A stretch of 64,000 nucleotides of DNA from Apus apus (lineage: Eukaryota > Chordata > Aves > Apodiformes > Apodidae): NCBI RefSeq assembly GCF_020740795.1, contig NC_067304.1, forward strand, positions 4,702,056 to 4,766,055, read 5' to 3'. The notes beneath the pieces were generated by a model. The model had not been told where the DNA came from and did no database searches. It saw nothing but the letters and a program-made list of their open reading frames with translations. Below, piece by piece: positions 37,901 through 48,248 of the stretch. The position numbers and the translations under genes were made by a program. Each line of letters starts with the position of its first letter. The first letter of the stretch is position 1.

Positions 37901-40900
37901 AAGCTCAGAAATGGGTAAACCTACTCAGAGGAGAAGTTTCTGTTGCTAACAGTTGTGCAAGACTCCTGCTGTACAGCAACACAGTTGATATTGTCCCCAA
38001 ATCCCAGCCCCATTTTGTTATTTCTGATGAGAAACTATCAGACAGGGCTCAGCTAATACTGTAGAGGAAGCACAATGGCAGCAGCCTCGCTGGGCTGGGC
38101 TGGGCATGGTGCAGGCAGCCGTGTTCCCCCTCCCTCCACTCTCTCCTTCTCTCTGAGCACCCCCTTTCCCTCGCGTGGGTGGCAGCAATGCCTGCAGTGT
38201 GGTGGTCCCTGGGGGAGGACGTGCAGGAAGGGCCCTGCCCAGAGCACCCACTTACGTAGACGATAGCTAAGGGCCCGGTGTAAGACGGGACTGTCAAGCC
38301 GAAGACGTACTTGAGCACGGAGATGAGGATCTGCAGCCCTGCTGCTGTCATGAAGCCCCTGATGAAAGACTCTGAGAGGTAGATAGCAACAAAGCCAAAC
38401 TGTAGGAATCCCAGGCAGAGCTAGGGGAGGACAAACAAGGCCTTATTAGAAGCTTGACAGCCTGGAAGGGTGAGGAGCAGAGCCCAAGTCTGCCCGTGTG
38501 GGGCAGGCGGCTCCGCTTTGGGAGAGGACACGTCCCTCCCACGCAGCCACGGGCTGGGCTGAGCAGAGTGTCCTGGAGCAGGGGTGGGGAGAGGGGAGCT
38601 GCAGTGTGCTGGGGTGTCACCACTGGCTGTCACCCTGCCCCAGGGGCTGGCCTCCCCCTTGGCCAGGCCGTTGGGAGAATTTCACACCAAGGCTGCAGCT
38701 GGGGAGGATCCCACCAAAAACCTCTACGAGGCGTCACCCACTGAGAAGTGGGGCCTCTTCTAGCATCTGCTGCCACCACCTCTGCTTTAGGGAGAGCTCA
38801 GCTGACTCTGAGCAGGTCAGCTCTGGCCAGAGGACACAGCAGATGTGGTGCAGCCAGCCCTTACCTGTATGATGGCTGTCAGGCAGGCTAATGTGGCAGA
38901 GATTTCCAGCCTGGCTGCTTCCAGGGCTGTGGTGTTCACGCTGGTCTCATTAGTCGTGTGGTTGAAGTACTGGAAGTCTGACTCTGGAGCCAGCTCATTG
39001 CAGACGTTGCCAACAATAATGCTGATGACTGCAAAAGTCCCTACAGCACAACACACTGATGTCAGTAGTGTTCTCTAGAGAGCATCCTGTCCTGAAAGGC
39101 ACTTGGCTGGGTTAGGCTGTCCAGGCAGGGTCACCCAGCCTGTCACCACAGCCACCCTGCGGCGGGACATGGCAGCAGTTCACTGGGGTGAGATCCTGCT
39201 GTGCAGCCAGGATCAGGAATCCTGTAAACCCCTGGTGGACCAAACATCCCAAACATCTCTATTCAGGGACACACTGAGTATTCCCAGCCAGTATCTGCCT
39301 GGTGCAGACAATTGCTCTGCAGACTCTTACCTGGCACCATCTGATGGATACCACCGAGGAAGAGATATGTCACCAAGGGGAAGAAGGAGGAGTAGAGCCC
39401 GTTGACAGGAGGCAGGTTGGCCAGCAGGGCAAAGGCCATTCCTGGAAAAAACAAGGGAAATGGGCAGGTCACCCAGGTCTGTGCAACTGGTATCTGTCCC
39501 CTCCCCTGCTGACACTCACATTAGCTCCAGAACGGCTCTGTGGCCAGCACAGACTGCTGTGCTTTGGGCAGGGAATTGCAGGTAGAGCTCGGGTTTATAC
39601 ATGTCAGCAGGAAAGGTCACTAAACCCCCCAGACTGGACTTCAGCTGTCACCTGCAGACCTTTACTGGAGCTGGCAAAGTGACCCAGAATATCATCACAT
39701 CTCACCTTGAGGCACTTGAATTGTCCCTGCACTGAGCCCGCCGAGAACATCAGGCAACATGTACTCCTTAATTTTATACTTGGGAAGCCACACGAGTATT
39801 GGGAACAGGCTGAAGACGACGAGTTTGAATCTGGAAGCTGAACATCTAGAGGAGGTTGAGAAAAAAAAAAAAAAAAAGGCAAATAAGGAAAGAAGGAAGG
39901 AAGCAGGTGAGCTGGGAAGTGAGCAAGGGAGCAAGGATCTTCCTAGGAATGTCTCAGCCTCTCTCCCACACCACATCCTGAGCCCAGTGTTTGGTGCACA
40001 GCCTTGCCCTGCAAGCACAAGGCTGTTGCAGTTAGCAAGCTCTGCACATTGTGGAGAATTATTGTGGGGACCGTGCTGGCTCGGTGGGAGGTCCCCAGGG
40101 CTGCCACAGCTGGAAAGAGATCCTGCACAGAGGGAAAGATTTACCTCCCCTGTATCTTTATACCCTTCAGACAGGGGATAGGTGAGCTGTAGGAAGGAAA
40201 CACAGCTCAGAGATCCAAGTGGAAGTTGCACAGGGCCAAAGATGAACTTTTTCAGGTGCTTGGCCAAAAAAAATCTGAAGTGTGTCTGAAAGAAGAAGAT
40301 TGCTTCTAGGTTGACACATTAAATATTTCACATCTCTGCCTGCTAACATGTATATTTTCTCTTTATCATAGAATCATAGAATCTCTTGGGTTGGAAAGGA
40401 CCTCTAAAGGTCACCTAGTCCAACCCCCCTACAATAAGCAGGGACATCTCACACTGGACCAGGTTGCTCAGAGCCCCATCCAGCCTGACCTTGAATATCT
40501 CCAGGGATGGGGCCCCCACCACCTCTCTAGGCAACCCGTGCCAGTGATCCACCACCCTTTCCTGTATTACTGCCTTCCTTTTTCCAAGGAAAGGAGCTAG
40601 ATTTCCAAGACAGTAATCAACAGGCTTATCAATCTGTATTTGCACGATTACGAATCTTTCTTTAAGGAAAACCAGCACTGTTTTTTATCAGAGGGTTGAT
40701 AAAAGGAAATCTCAAGGACAGCATAAAGAAATAACCCACACACCCACCCCATCAACACCAACTGTACCTTTTTCACTATCAAAAAATCCTTGGAAAGCAG
40801 AACCCCAAATCCCAAATGCACTTAGTGCAAAGTGGTCCACTTATTTGCCTCACAGCCCAAGAGCTAAGGCACTGAAAAGAGCAACCAGTTTCACTTGCTG

Positions 40901-41192
40901 CAGCACAATTTGCATTCCTCCTGTGCCTTTCACCCATCAGAGCCCTAAAGATCAGCAAGAAGGTTTCCCAGGCTAAAAATGGGAACTTTATCCCCAGGTC
41001 TGAATTACATCCCCATTCCAGACCAAGTCTGCTTTACGTTTGCCCCAGCTATAACGTTCTGTGTTACCTGAAAAGGCTTTTCAACTTTTCTCCAACTGGG
41101 TAACTTCTGTTTTTCTTCTCAAACTCTTCATCGAAGAGGCTGACCGAGTACGCGGGACGTTCGATGACATAGCGAGGCCTGGTGTGGCTCAT
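27871..41192 (-). CDS. SLC26A9: SLC26A9 epithelial chloride channel/anion transporter (20 coding exons, 805 aa)
   Basis: Exons in transcript order: 41068-41192, 39706-39845, 39331-39441, 38865-39040, 38256-38420, 37498-37650, 37026-37108, 36594-36741, 35754-35867, 35226-35303, 34824-34919, 32531-32637, 31898-31967, 31570-31662, 31065-31178, 30183-30500, 29899-29953, 29356-29501, 28513-28590, 27871-27918. They total 2418 nt in one frame. The protein begins [16 protein letters not shown] and ends ETQTAL, against ETLTAL in human. The family is a plasma-membrane Cl- channel/uncoupled transporter of airway and stomach epithelium that works with CFTR; the C-terminal T-A-L is a PDZ ligand. It is 14 residues longer than human (791), mainly in the STAS insertion. 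Donors of exons 9 (GTCAGT), 16 and 19 (GTTAGT) are non-optimal. The 5' UTR is probably spliced from an exon near 48.1 kb. Confidence 0.97.
30595..30690 (+). mobile_element. Possible CR1 tail remnant in SLC26A9 intron
   Basis: GGTGCTGGACTGGATGTCCC and TTGGGGTTGGAG resemble the sense strand of an old CR1 tail, opposite in orientation to the other copies here. It is short and diverged and could be chance. Confidence 0.3.
32531..41192 (-). other. SLC26A9: SLC26A9 exons 1-12: N-terminus and transmembrane anion-transport domain
   Basis: Residues 1-65 are the cytosolic N-terminus, conserved with human in YPVGEKL and LPKYKIKEY. The membrane domain runs to about residue 499. Landmarks are [20 protein letters not shown] (substrate-site region, exons 2-3), an extracellular loop with NHT, NET and NTT glycosylation sequons (exon 4), [20 protein letters not shown] (exon 5), [13 protein letters not shown] (exon 8), [20 protein letters not shown] (exon 9), and [20 protein letters not shown] (exon 12). 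All human landmark segments are retained. Confidence 0.93.
40365..40590 (-). mobile_element. CR1 LINE tail with terminal ATCATAGA repeats, SLC26A9 intron 1 of coding region
   Basis: It begins on the + strand with ATCATAGAATCATAGAATC, the reverse complement of the CR1 3'-terminal octamer repeats. It continues GGGTTGGAAAGGACCTCTAA, GTCCAACCCCCCTACAATAA, CCATCCAGCCTGACCTTGAA and CCAGGGATGGGGCCCCCACC. This is the best-preserved CR1 3' end in the window and marks the true 3' terminus of the element. It is 5'-truncated, as is usual for CR1. Confidence 0.93.
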
Positions 41193-41554
41193 CTCTGGAT
41201 CATTTAGGGTTTTTTTTTTTCCCAGAAAAGAAAAAAAAAAAAAAGGATAAGAAAAAGCAAAGCCAAGAATGTGACTGGAGCTGGCCCCACCTGCAGTATA
41301 ACAGACCGGACACCTCCAGCGTCTGGGAGCCGTCCCCGAACATCTCCACCCTAAATAGTTTCCCTGTGGCGCAGAGGCAGGTCCTGGGAGTGGCTTCTCC
41401 CAGCACTGGGGGCTGCTGCTCCCTGGCCAGGGAGGTTTTACCATCTCTTTGGAGGTGATGCTAATGAGGGATGCCGTGTGAAGGGGATGGGAGTGTGTCC
41501 TGGATTGCCTGGCAGATGAGCATGGGTGTTAATCTCAGATCTGCCAGGACTGCC

Positions 41555-41615
41555 TTTTTGCTTCAGGCAAGTCACTTGACCTTTCTCATGCCTCAGTTTC
41601 ACCATCTGCTGCTGA
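41555..41615 (+). mobile_element. MIR-like (CORE-SINE) relic
   Basis: GGCAAGTCACTTGACC, TTTCTCATGCCTCAGTTTC and ACCATCTG match the central MIR consensus (GGGCAAGTCACTTAACC, TCTGTGCCTCAGTTTCC, TCATCTG). MIR belongs to the ancient amniote CORE-SINEs, so this would be a very old insertion. Only about 60 bp is recognisable. Confidence 0.6.
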
Positions 41616-44600
41616 GGTTGGCAAGGCTGGGCAAGGCTGAGCAGCCCTGGCACAGTTTGGTGGGTACTGGCAAGGTGATGAGAGGCAGTTGCCACCCAAG
41701 GTGTCCTGCACACCAAGTGGTCCCAGTTGCCTTCAGCAGCCTTCCTCTTTCTCACTTGCCATGTGAGGCTGTGGAGAAGCCCTTGTTTCATTCTAGGAAG
41801 TGCTGTGCAGAAGGATGCCTATTGCTAAGGCAGTTGAGTGATGAAGATGCCAAAGCATCCAGATGGACGAGTCCTGCCCAGTATCTGGGTCTCACCAAAG
41901 CAAGACGATGAACTCCAGCGAACCTTTATGTTGCTGTGCCTGGGAAGAGGGGAGAATCATTACAAAGAGACTGGGGGTGGAGGGAGGAAGTGGTCAGATA
42001 TAAACCAAGGATCTTGGTAACTATTTGTGGCATGGCGTGTATCTAAGTGGGTCATTGCCCAACACAGGAGTAGAAGAGGGGGTGGAAAAAGCAGGTGATT
42101 CAGGCAGGAGAACAAATCAAGTAACAACATCCAGGTTGCTGAGAGCTCACAGAGTGATTTGAGTGTAGCACATCCTCCACTCTCCTCTTTTGGCACTGTG
42201 AGTGCAGCTGAAGCCAGTGCACACCTTGACACCCAGTTGAGTGGAGCCAGGATGAGCAAAATGCCCATCTCCAGGACTGGTGTGAGTCCTCACTGATAAC
42301 CAGTTACCTTCAGTGGGGGCTGGAGGACGTGAGTAATCTGTAGCAGAGTGACCCAGCAGCCCAAGGCTGGAAGGAAAGTATGATGCAGGCAGCAGACACT
42401 TTTGGGAGAATTTAGGTCAACAGGATCATTATGCAAACAGGAGCTAATGGCTTTAGAAAGGGAGGTCATCAACCCCACTCATGCAGTGGACATGTTGGTG
42501 ATCACTGGGACAATCAAGTGCAGTTTGTGGTAGGACAGCTCCAGCAATGGTGTGTTCTGATTCCCAGCTCCGATCTGCACCCACTCTGCCTTGGGAGAGA
42601 CCCTGTCCTGGGGGCAGCTGGGTGAAGGAGAAGACATGTCCCTCTGCCAGCATTGCCAGGTGCTTACTCCAGTGCCTGCTGCTCCTTTTTAGCTAGATAC
42701 CCTTCCAAGAGCAATTACAAGCTTTACCTTTTGGAGGATTGGTGGAGACCACCACTGAGCAGTGTTCTGAGCTCTTTCCCAGTCCCTATGCTCATGTCGG
42801 AAGCTCATCTGATCAATGCTCATTCCCTCATTTTCCCACATCAATCTGCTCAAGTCTTGTCCCTGCCTCCGGATTCTGTTGCTGAGCAGGTTCCCAGCAT
42901 GTCCAGCTTTTCTCCAGGTCCCAGCCCTATAGCTCTGCTCTAGATTTCCGGTTCTCCCTTGTGAATATTTTGTAGCCCAGGTCCAGGCTTCTAAGGGGTG
43001 ATAAGCTGACCCAAGTTTCTGGTCCAAGAAGTCTCTCTTAGCTCTATTTCTCAGCTCTATCCCTTGCTGAGCAGGGTGCCTGCCATCAGACAGACTGAAT
43101 CAGCCAATTATATCACAGCTCTTTAATGAATTTCCCCTGCTGAGCGAAAGTGCTGGTGATCAGGGAAAATAATAAACAAGGCAAGTATAGAGGGAAAAAT
43201 ATCCCCATGATTAAATTCCATCTTAAACAAACAGGCTAATGATGTCAGCATCTCAGACAGAGTCAAGTTCTTGACTTGGCTTATCACTGGCCTTGCCCTA
43301 CATCAAACAGCAGGTTAAACCTTTGAGATTTCAGAATTAAAGAGAACGAGCTGTGTCACTGCTCCTGGAACAAAAGGCAAAGCCAACTGTCCTGGTGTTG
43401 ATGGGATAAGACCACAGCAAGCTGCAGAGCTGGTTTAGAACCTGCAGGTGTGATGCAGTGTGTGGAGGGAGGAAAGCAGAGCACCAGCCAGCTGCTGTGG
43501 GGCAGGGACCAGCTGTTTCAGGAGCTCTGCTCCAGTGTGGACATGCACAGAAAGGATGAGGTCTTGGGGAAAAGCTCCAAGTCTGGAGACCCAGTTACAA
43601 GCTTTCTAGGAAGCTCATTCCTCCAGTGTGTTGCCTGGAGTGGGTGATGCTGAGAAATGTGAAGTTTGGCCTCACAAATAAGTCTGCTGAGCCCGGGGTC
43701 CTGGAGAAACAGTCACATACAGAGAACATAATTGTGGTGTGATACTTGGAGCAAGCAACAAACAGAGGCAGAACTGCTCACGCTGGGAATGTGGTGTGGG
43801 TAAAAGAGCCTGTCCCAGCAGGTCATCAGCTAGAAGTCACATCAGTCCACACCAGGCTGGTTCCTGCCCTGCCAGTCTCCAGCCTAACTGGGCATGCCAG
43901 GCACTGACCTTTTTCCCAGTGTTCATCTTGCAAATGCACTTACTAAGCTCTTATCTTCTGTCCCTTTGCAGGTGATAGCGAAAAGTCACATTGAGGTTTC
44001 TGGCTACTGTTGATAGGAGCCATTGGCATAAAGCCACTTTCCTGTGCTGGCACAGGGACTCCAGCCCAAGGAGTGTGAGTCAAAATTTATTGGAAAAACA
44101 ATCTGATCACTGCCTTGTGTGTGGTATAAGGGCCCAAATCGATCCCAGTGCAAAAGCTGGACATTCAGGGAATGCCTCTGCTACATTTTAGGGAGAAAAA
44201 TCCAGTGCTCTGCTAATATTGTTCCCTCCTTTGCCCCCTTTCCATCCCCTCTCTCCTTGCACAGGGCAATGCAGACCTCCTTGCTGGTTGCTTCTCAACT
44301 GATGGAGTATCAGAGGTCTGGTGCCTTCCAAATCCTGGGTGAATCTTCATTAAAAACGTCTCTCTCCCAGCTCCATTGCCCAAGAAAGAGCTCTAAAAAC
44401 AACAAACAACTCTCCCCTACCCCAGGAGACAAGGTCTGTCTGGAGAAGGCAGGCACAGGTGCAAGAGTTTGGTTGCAACATCAGGTCAAGGTCTTGACTC
44501 CTCTTCCCCTCAATCAATGCCTTCAGCACCCTATCTGCTCTGACTCCCACTCTCCTGCTGGCAGGTGCCATGGGAGCCCTGGGGCAGGGAGGTGAAAGGG

Positions 44601-44724
44601 CCCAAGTCTCAAAAGATCAGGTGAGGAAGCTGCCACCTTCTCCCCTGGAACCTCTTCTGGGCTTCCTCACCCAGGCATGGCATGGGAAAGACAGGGTGGC
44701 TGCAGTGCTGGGCTCTGTGGTGCT

Positions 44725-44904
44725 GGTGATACTGTGCTGGGTGCTGCAGTGCTGGGTGCTGCAGTGATGGGTGCTGCAGTGCTGGGTGATACTGTGCTGG
44801 GTGCTGCAGTGCTGGGTGCTGCAGTGCTGGGTGATACTGTGCTGGGTGCTGCAGTGATGGGTGCTGCAGTGCTGGGTGATACTGTGCTGGGTGATACTGT
44901 GCTG
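44725..44904. repeat. Twelve tandem 15-bp units in two alternating types
   Basis: Type A is GGTGATACTGTGCTG; type B is GGTGCTGCAGTGCTG, with a variant B' ending GATG. In order the units read A B B' B A B B A B' B A A. The repeat is exactly in register for 180 bp and degenerates on both flanks. As 15 is divisible by 3 all frames stay open, explaining the repetitive peptide frames on both strands. Confidence 0.95.
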
Positions 44905-47900
44905 GGTGCTGGATCCCGCGGTGCCGGGTGCTCCCCCAGACTGAGCTCTGCTTCCCCCTCCCGCTGCAAACCCGCTTCCCTTTCCCTCTCTCCCAGCTCT
45001 GCCGTGGGGCTGGGCTGGCACAGCGCACAGGCAGGGGGACAGGGAGGGTTCTGCTGTCACCAGTTCGGGCATTTCAAAAGGATGTTGGAGAATTCAGCTC
45101 CCCTATTGGGCGCCCAGCGGATCCGCCCCCGCGCTCCCGGGTGTTTCCCTCTCCAGCCTCCTGGCATCAGGGACAGGCAAGGACAACATCCAGCTGATGG
45201 GCCACACCAAGGGGTGGTCACCAAGTGACCCCAGGGTGGACTTTCAGGTCAGCATCTTCAGCTGGGCCAGCTACCTGGGCACACCTTTCTGCTCATGGTT
45301 AAAAGCGCTTCCATCCGATTTAGTTTTGTTTTCCCTTTAACTCTTTAGGGCTCATCTACAAATGAGCTGATTCATGAAGAAAGCACCTTGCAGTGATAAA
45401 GCCAGATCAACAGTCCCGCATTTCTAGTACCTGTGTATTAGTAAAAAATATCTTCCCTAGGACTCCAGGGAAGGGGATGAGGCAGCAGCAGGGAAGTGGT
45501 GGCTGTTTCAGGGACCCAGCAGCCGGCTGCGCCCACGGTGCCACACACTGAGTGCACAGTGTTTGGCCACTGGGTTTGACTTTGGGAAGTGAAAGATGCT
45601 GATGCTCAGAATGCATAAAGATCAGTTATGAAAAATAACCCATCCCCAAAAAGGCTTTTTAGCCTCAGAAGGGTCCATGAAGTTCAGTGAAAACACAGCT
45701 GTTTCAATCAGTTTTCCACAAGCAGAGCACGGGAACCAGCGTGATGGCTGGTGGGATAAACCCCAGAGGCAGGGAGAAGGGGGTAGGAGGCATAGGGGTG
45801 TCAGGAGGTGATGAGGCAGAGAAGGAGCCGTTTGCCACGGGTGCAGGGGTGGGGAGGAGACATCTCTGCTTCCCTGCAGCTCCCACCTCCCCATCCCAGT
45901 GCACCATCCTGCAGCTCCGGCTCTAACGTCCCCTCGGGAGCAGCCCTCCCGTTCCTCACTCCTGCACCTTTGCCGTGGAGCAGCCAGGCATTCAATCAAT
46001 GTGTTCTTGTTTTGTTTTGTTTTGATTAAATATTTGGAGTGTTAAATAGGTGATTTCCATCAGGCAGATGGCCCTTCTCTTGTATTCAGTGACCCAGCCC
46101 AGGCAGCAGCGGGCAGGAGCCCTGCGCTGTTCCGCCGGCGCTGGGCCGGCGCCAATGTTTGATGTACCACTTCACACGAGTTTCTAACCAAACTAGCTCT
46201 GCACTTGGTAACCAGAATAATAAGATCTGCAGGCATCTGCCAGCTACTGAAGGTGAAGCCAAAGTGTTTGGCTCAAAAGAGGTGTTTATTTAAAACGCTT
46301 GTATTCAGCAGCATGGCTTCTGCTCTTTTTAATGCTGTTGTAAATGCAGCAAGGGCTGTAGGCATGGGGGGGGGGGGGTTCTGCTCTGGCATCAGGGTAA
46401 AAGATCCCAGATTTGGGCCGTTCTTGCTGTGATTTGTTTGATTAACCTACTTGTTCTCAACCCCACCCAAACTCTCCATTACTTTCCTGGCTGCATCCAG
46501 CACCATAGGGTGCCAAGGGAGGGCTGGGCTGGGGAGAGGCAGCAGGAGCACGGCCTGGGGTGCAGATCCAGCCCTGATATCATCCTCAGAAAGCCACCAG
46601 CTTCCCTGCCCTGCAGTCCCCCTCAGATGTTACCTTGCTGAGCGTAGCCCAGCAGTGTAAGATCAGGCTGCCTGCTCCACCTCTCAGCAGAGAGCAGTGC
46701 CTGACCTTAGTGGCAGCTGAGTTTGTCCCCTAGAAAGTGGCATGTTCACCTTCCTCACCCTCTTGCCTCTCCCTTGGCATACAAATCCATTGAGATGGGG
46801 AGGATGGAAGCCTAGAAAGGGCATTTAAATGAAGAAGTGAAACTTTAGTGTCCCTCACTGCCATCTCTGCTCTCCACATGCCTCTGACACAGACCTTGCC
46901 CTCCACCTTTGGAGAGCAGGTGAGCAATGCAATTCCCAAGGAATTAAAAAGTTTGCAGACTGCAGCATTCCTGCACTGCCTGGGAACACTGATCTGGGAT
47001 GCCTCCTGAGAGCTTCCTCCTGCCCACCCTCCCTACCCCTCTGGATCTGCTCTTAGAGAAGGAAAACCACCTCTGGGGTCACCCAGTCCATCCTCCCTAG
47101 AGGCAGAGGATGGGACAGCATTTCCCTATGGGAAATTTCTGACCTAGGGCAGAAATACTGTGTGGCCAGCAACAAATGTCACTCCAAGGACTTGTCTTTC
47201 AAGGGAAAGAAGGACAGGTCCCCAGCTTAGTTTTTCAACTTGCTTACAAATAAGGTGTGGACAAATTTTATCGGGGCAGAGCAGAAAGCATCCTAGATGC
47301 ACGAAAGCAGTTTCCGCAATGGATCAGGCTCATGCAGTTATTTTCTCTCGACTATGTATGAGGGAAGCTGCCCAAACTGGACCTAAACTTCCCATGAAAT
47401 GGCAGTGGGAGGAGCTGGAGACCCTGGTCTGACAGGTCTCAATCTGGGAGCTTTAAAGTTCCCTCCTAATCTGCTTGTGTGCCCACAGCCGTGCATCTGT
47501 GTGCCAGGATGTCCTGTGCAGCAAAGACCCCTTGCCTGGGGTAGGTTCCTGTGCTCCTCAACCATTGCCTGCAGGCACTGGGCTCCACATCCTTTCTTGC
47601 TATCCCTGTGTCTTCAAAGTGGAGTTTGGGCTGCAACATCCTCAGAGAAGGGACCACTTTGCATAGCCCAATGCACAGAAAGTTCTGATCATAACAAAGG
47701 TCCCAAAACAGAGGGTCTCTCACCGGTATTGCCTCTCCCATACCTGGCAAATCCCCCCACAGATCTCAGTGGGAGCCAACCAGGATAAGATGGCAGGATT
47801 TATTCTAGCAATAATTAATTCACATATTTGGCTCTTCCAGCCTCTGTTCATAAATCACAGCTCTTGGATCGCTGGTGTTGCTAATTCCTGAGTAAATCTG

Positions 47901-48067
47901 CTGCTGTAAATCCCCTTTGCAAAAGGAGGGAGAAAAAGAGAAGGGGGAAAAAAAAAGAAGTACCAGTTCTCCAAATACTAAACCTCACACCCAGTGGCTG
48001 TGCAACCGGAGTGTAAATCCCCCACGCCCACCCAGACAAAGAGCACGATTGTTGGAGCTGGGTTACC

Positions 48068-48170
48068 TGTGCCTGGCCGGGCGCAGGACGGGCCGATCCT
48101 GCGAGGGGAGCTGCAGATGTGGCAGGAAAGCCCCGGCAGAGAGGAGCTCCCGAGGAGCTGTGCAGAGTCT
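48068..48170 (-). other. SLC26A9: Candidate non-coding first exon of SLC26A9
   Basis: On the minus strand a donor CAG|GTAACCC sits at 48067-48066, and a TATA element lies about 30 bp above the proposed upper end. Human SLC26A9 also has a non-coding first exon. The exon is GC-rich. Its upper boundary is estimated from the TATA position. No transcript evidence is available. Confidence 0.45.
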
Positions 48171-48187
48171 GTGCTCAAATAAGCCCG

Positions 48188-48248
48188 TGAGTCATTTATA
48201 AATCACCTCAGTCAAGGGGACCGAGGGCTGTGCTCAGCACCTGATTGG
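48188..48248 (-). promoter_or_regulatory. SLC26A9: Candidate SLC26A9 core promoter: CCAAT, TATA and AP-1 motifs
   Basis: Reading the minus strand: CCAAT at 48248-48244, then TATAAA at 48200-48195 (within TTTATAAATGA), overlapped by a perfect AP-1 site TGACTCA at 48194-48188. About 130 bp after the TATA box comes a good splice donor. The order and spacing suit a regulated TATA promoter for a tissue-restricted gene. Assignment to SLC26A9 is inferred from strand and position. Confidence 0.5.

Larger units (their letters stand above)
41193..48067 (-). other. SLC26A9: Probable first (5' UTR) intron of SLC26A9
   Basis: This lies between the ATG exon and a candidate non-coding exon. A poly-T/A stretch (41210-41243) sits right before the ATG exon and would supply the pyrimidine tract on the minus strand. 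Other contents are a MIR-like fragment (about 41555-41615), a 15-bp tandem repeat (44725-44904), a small CpG patch (about 46120-46160) and a 13-G run (46366-46378). No coding exon was recognised. Confidence 0.5.

Noticed and set aside
44609-45228. Open frames of 139-183 codons across the 15-bp repeat
   Set aside because: They are produced by a repeat unit divisible by three and are not supported by any homology.
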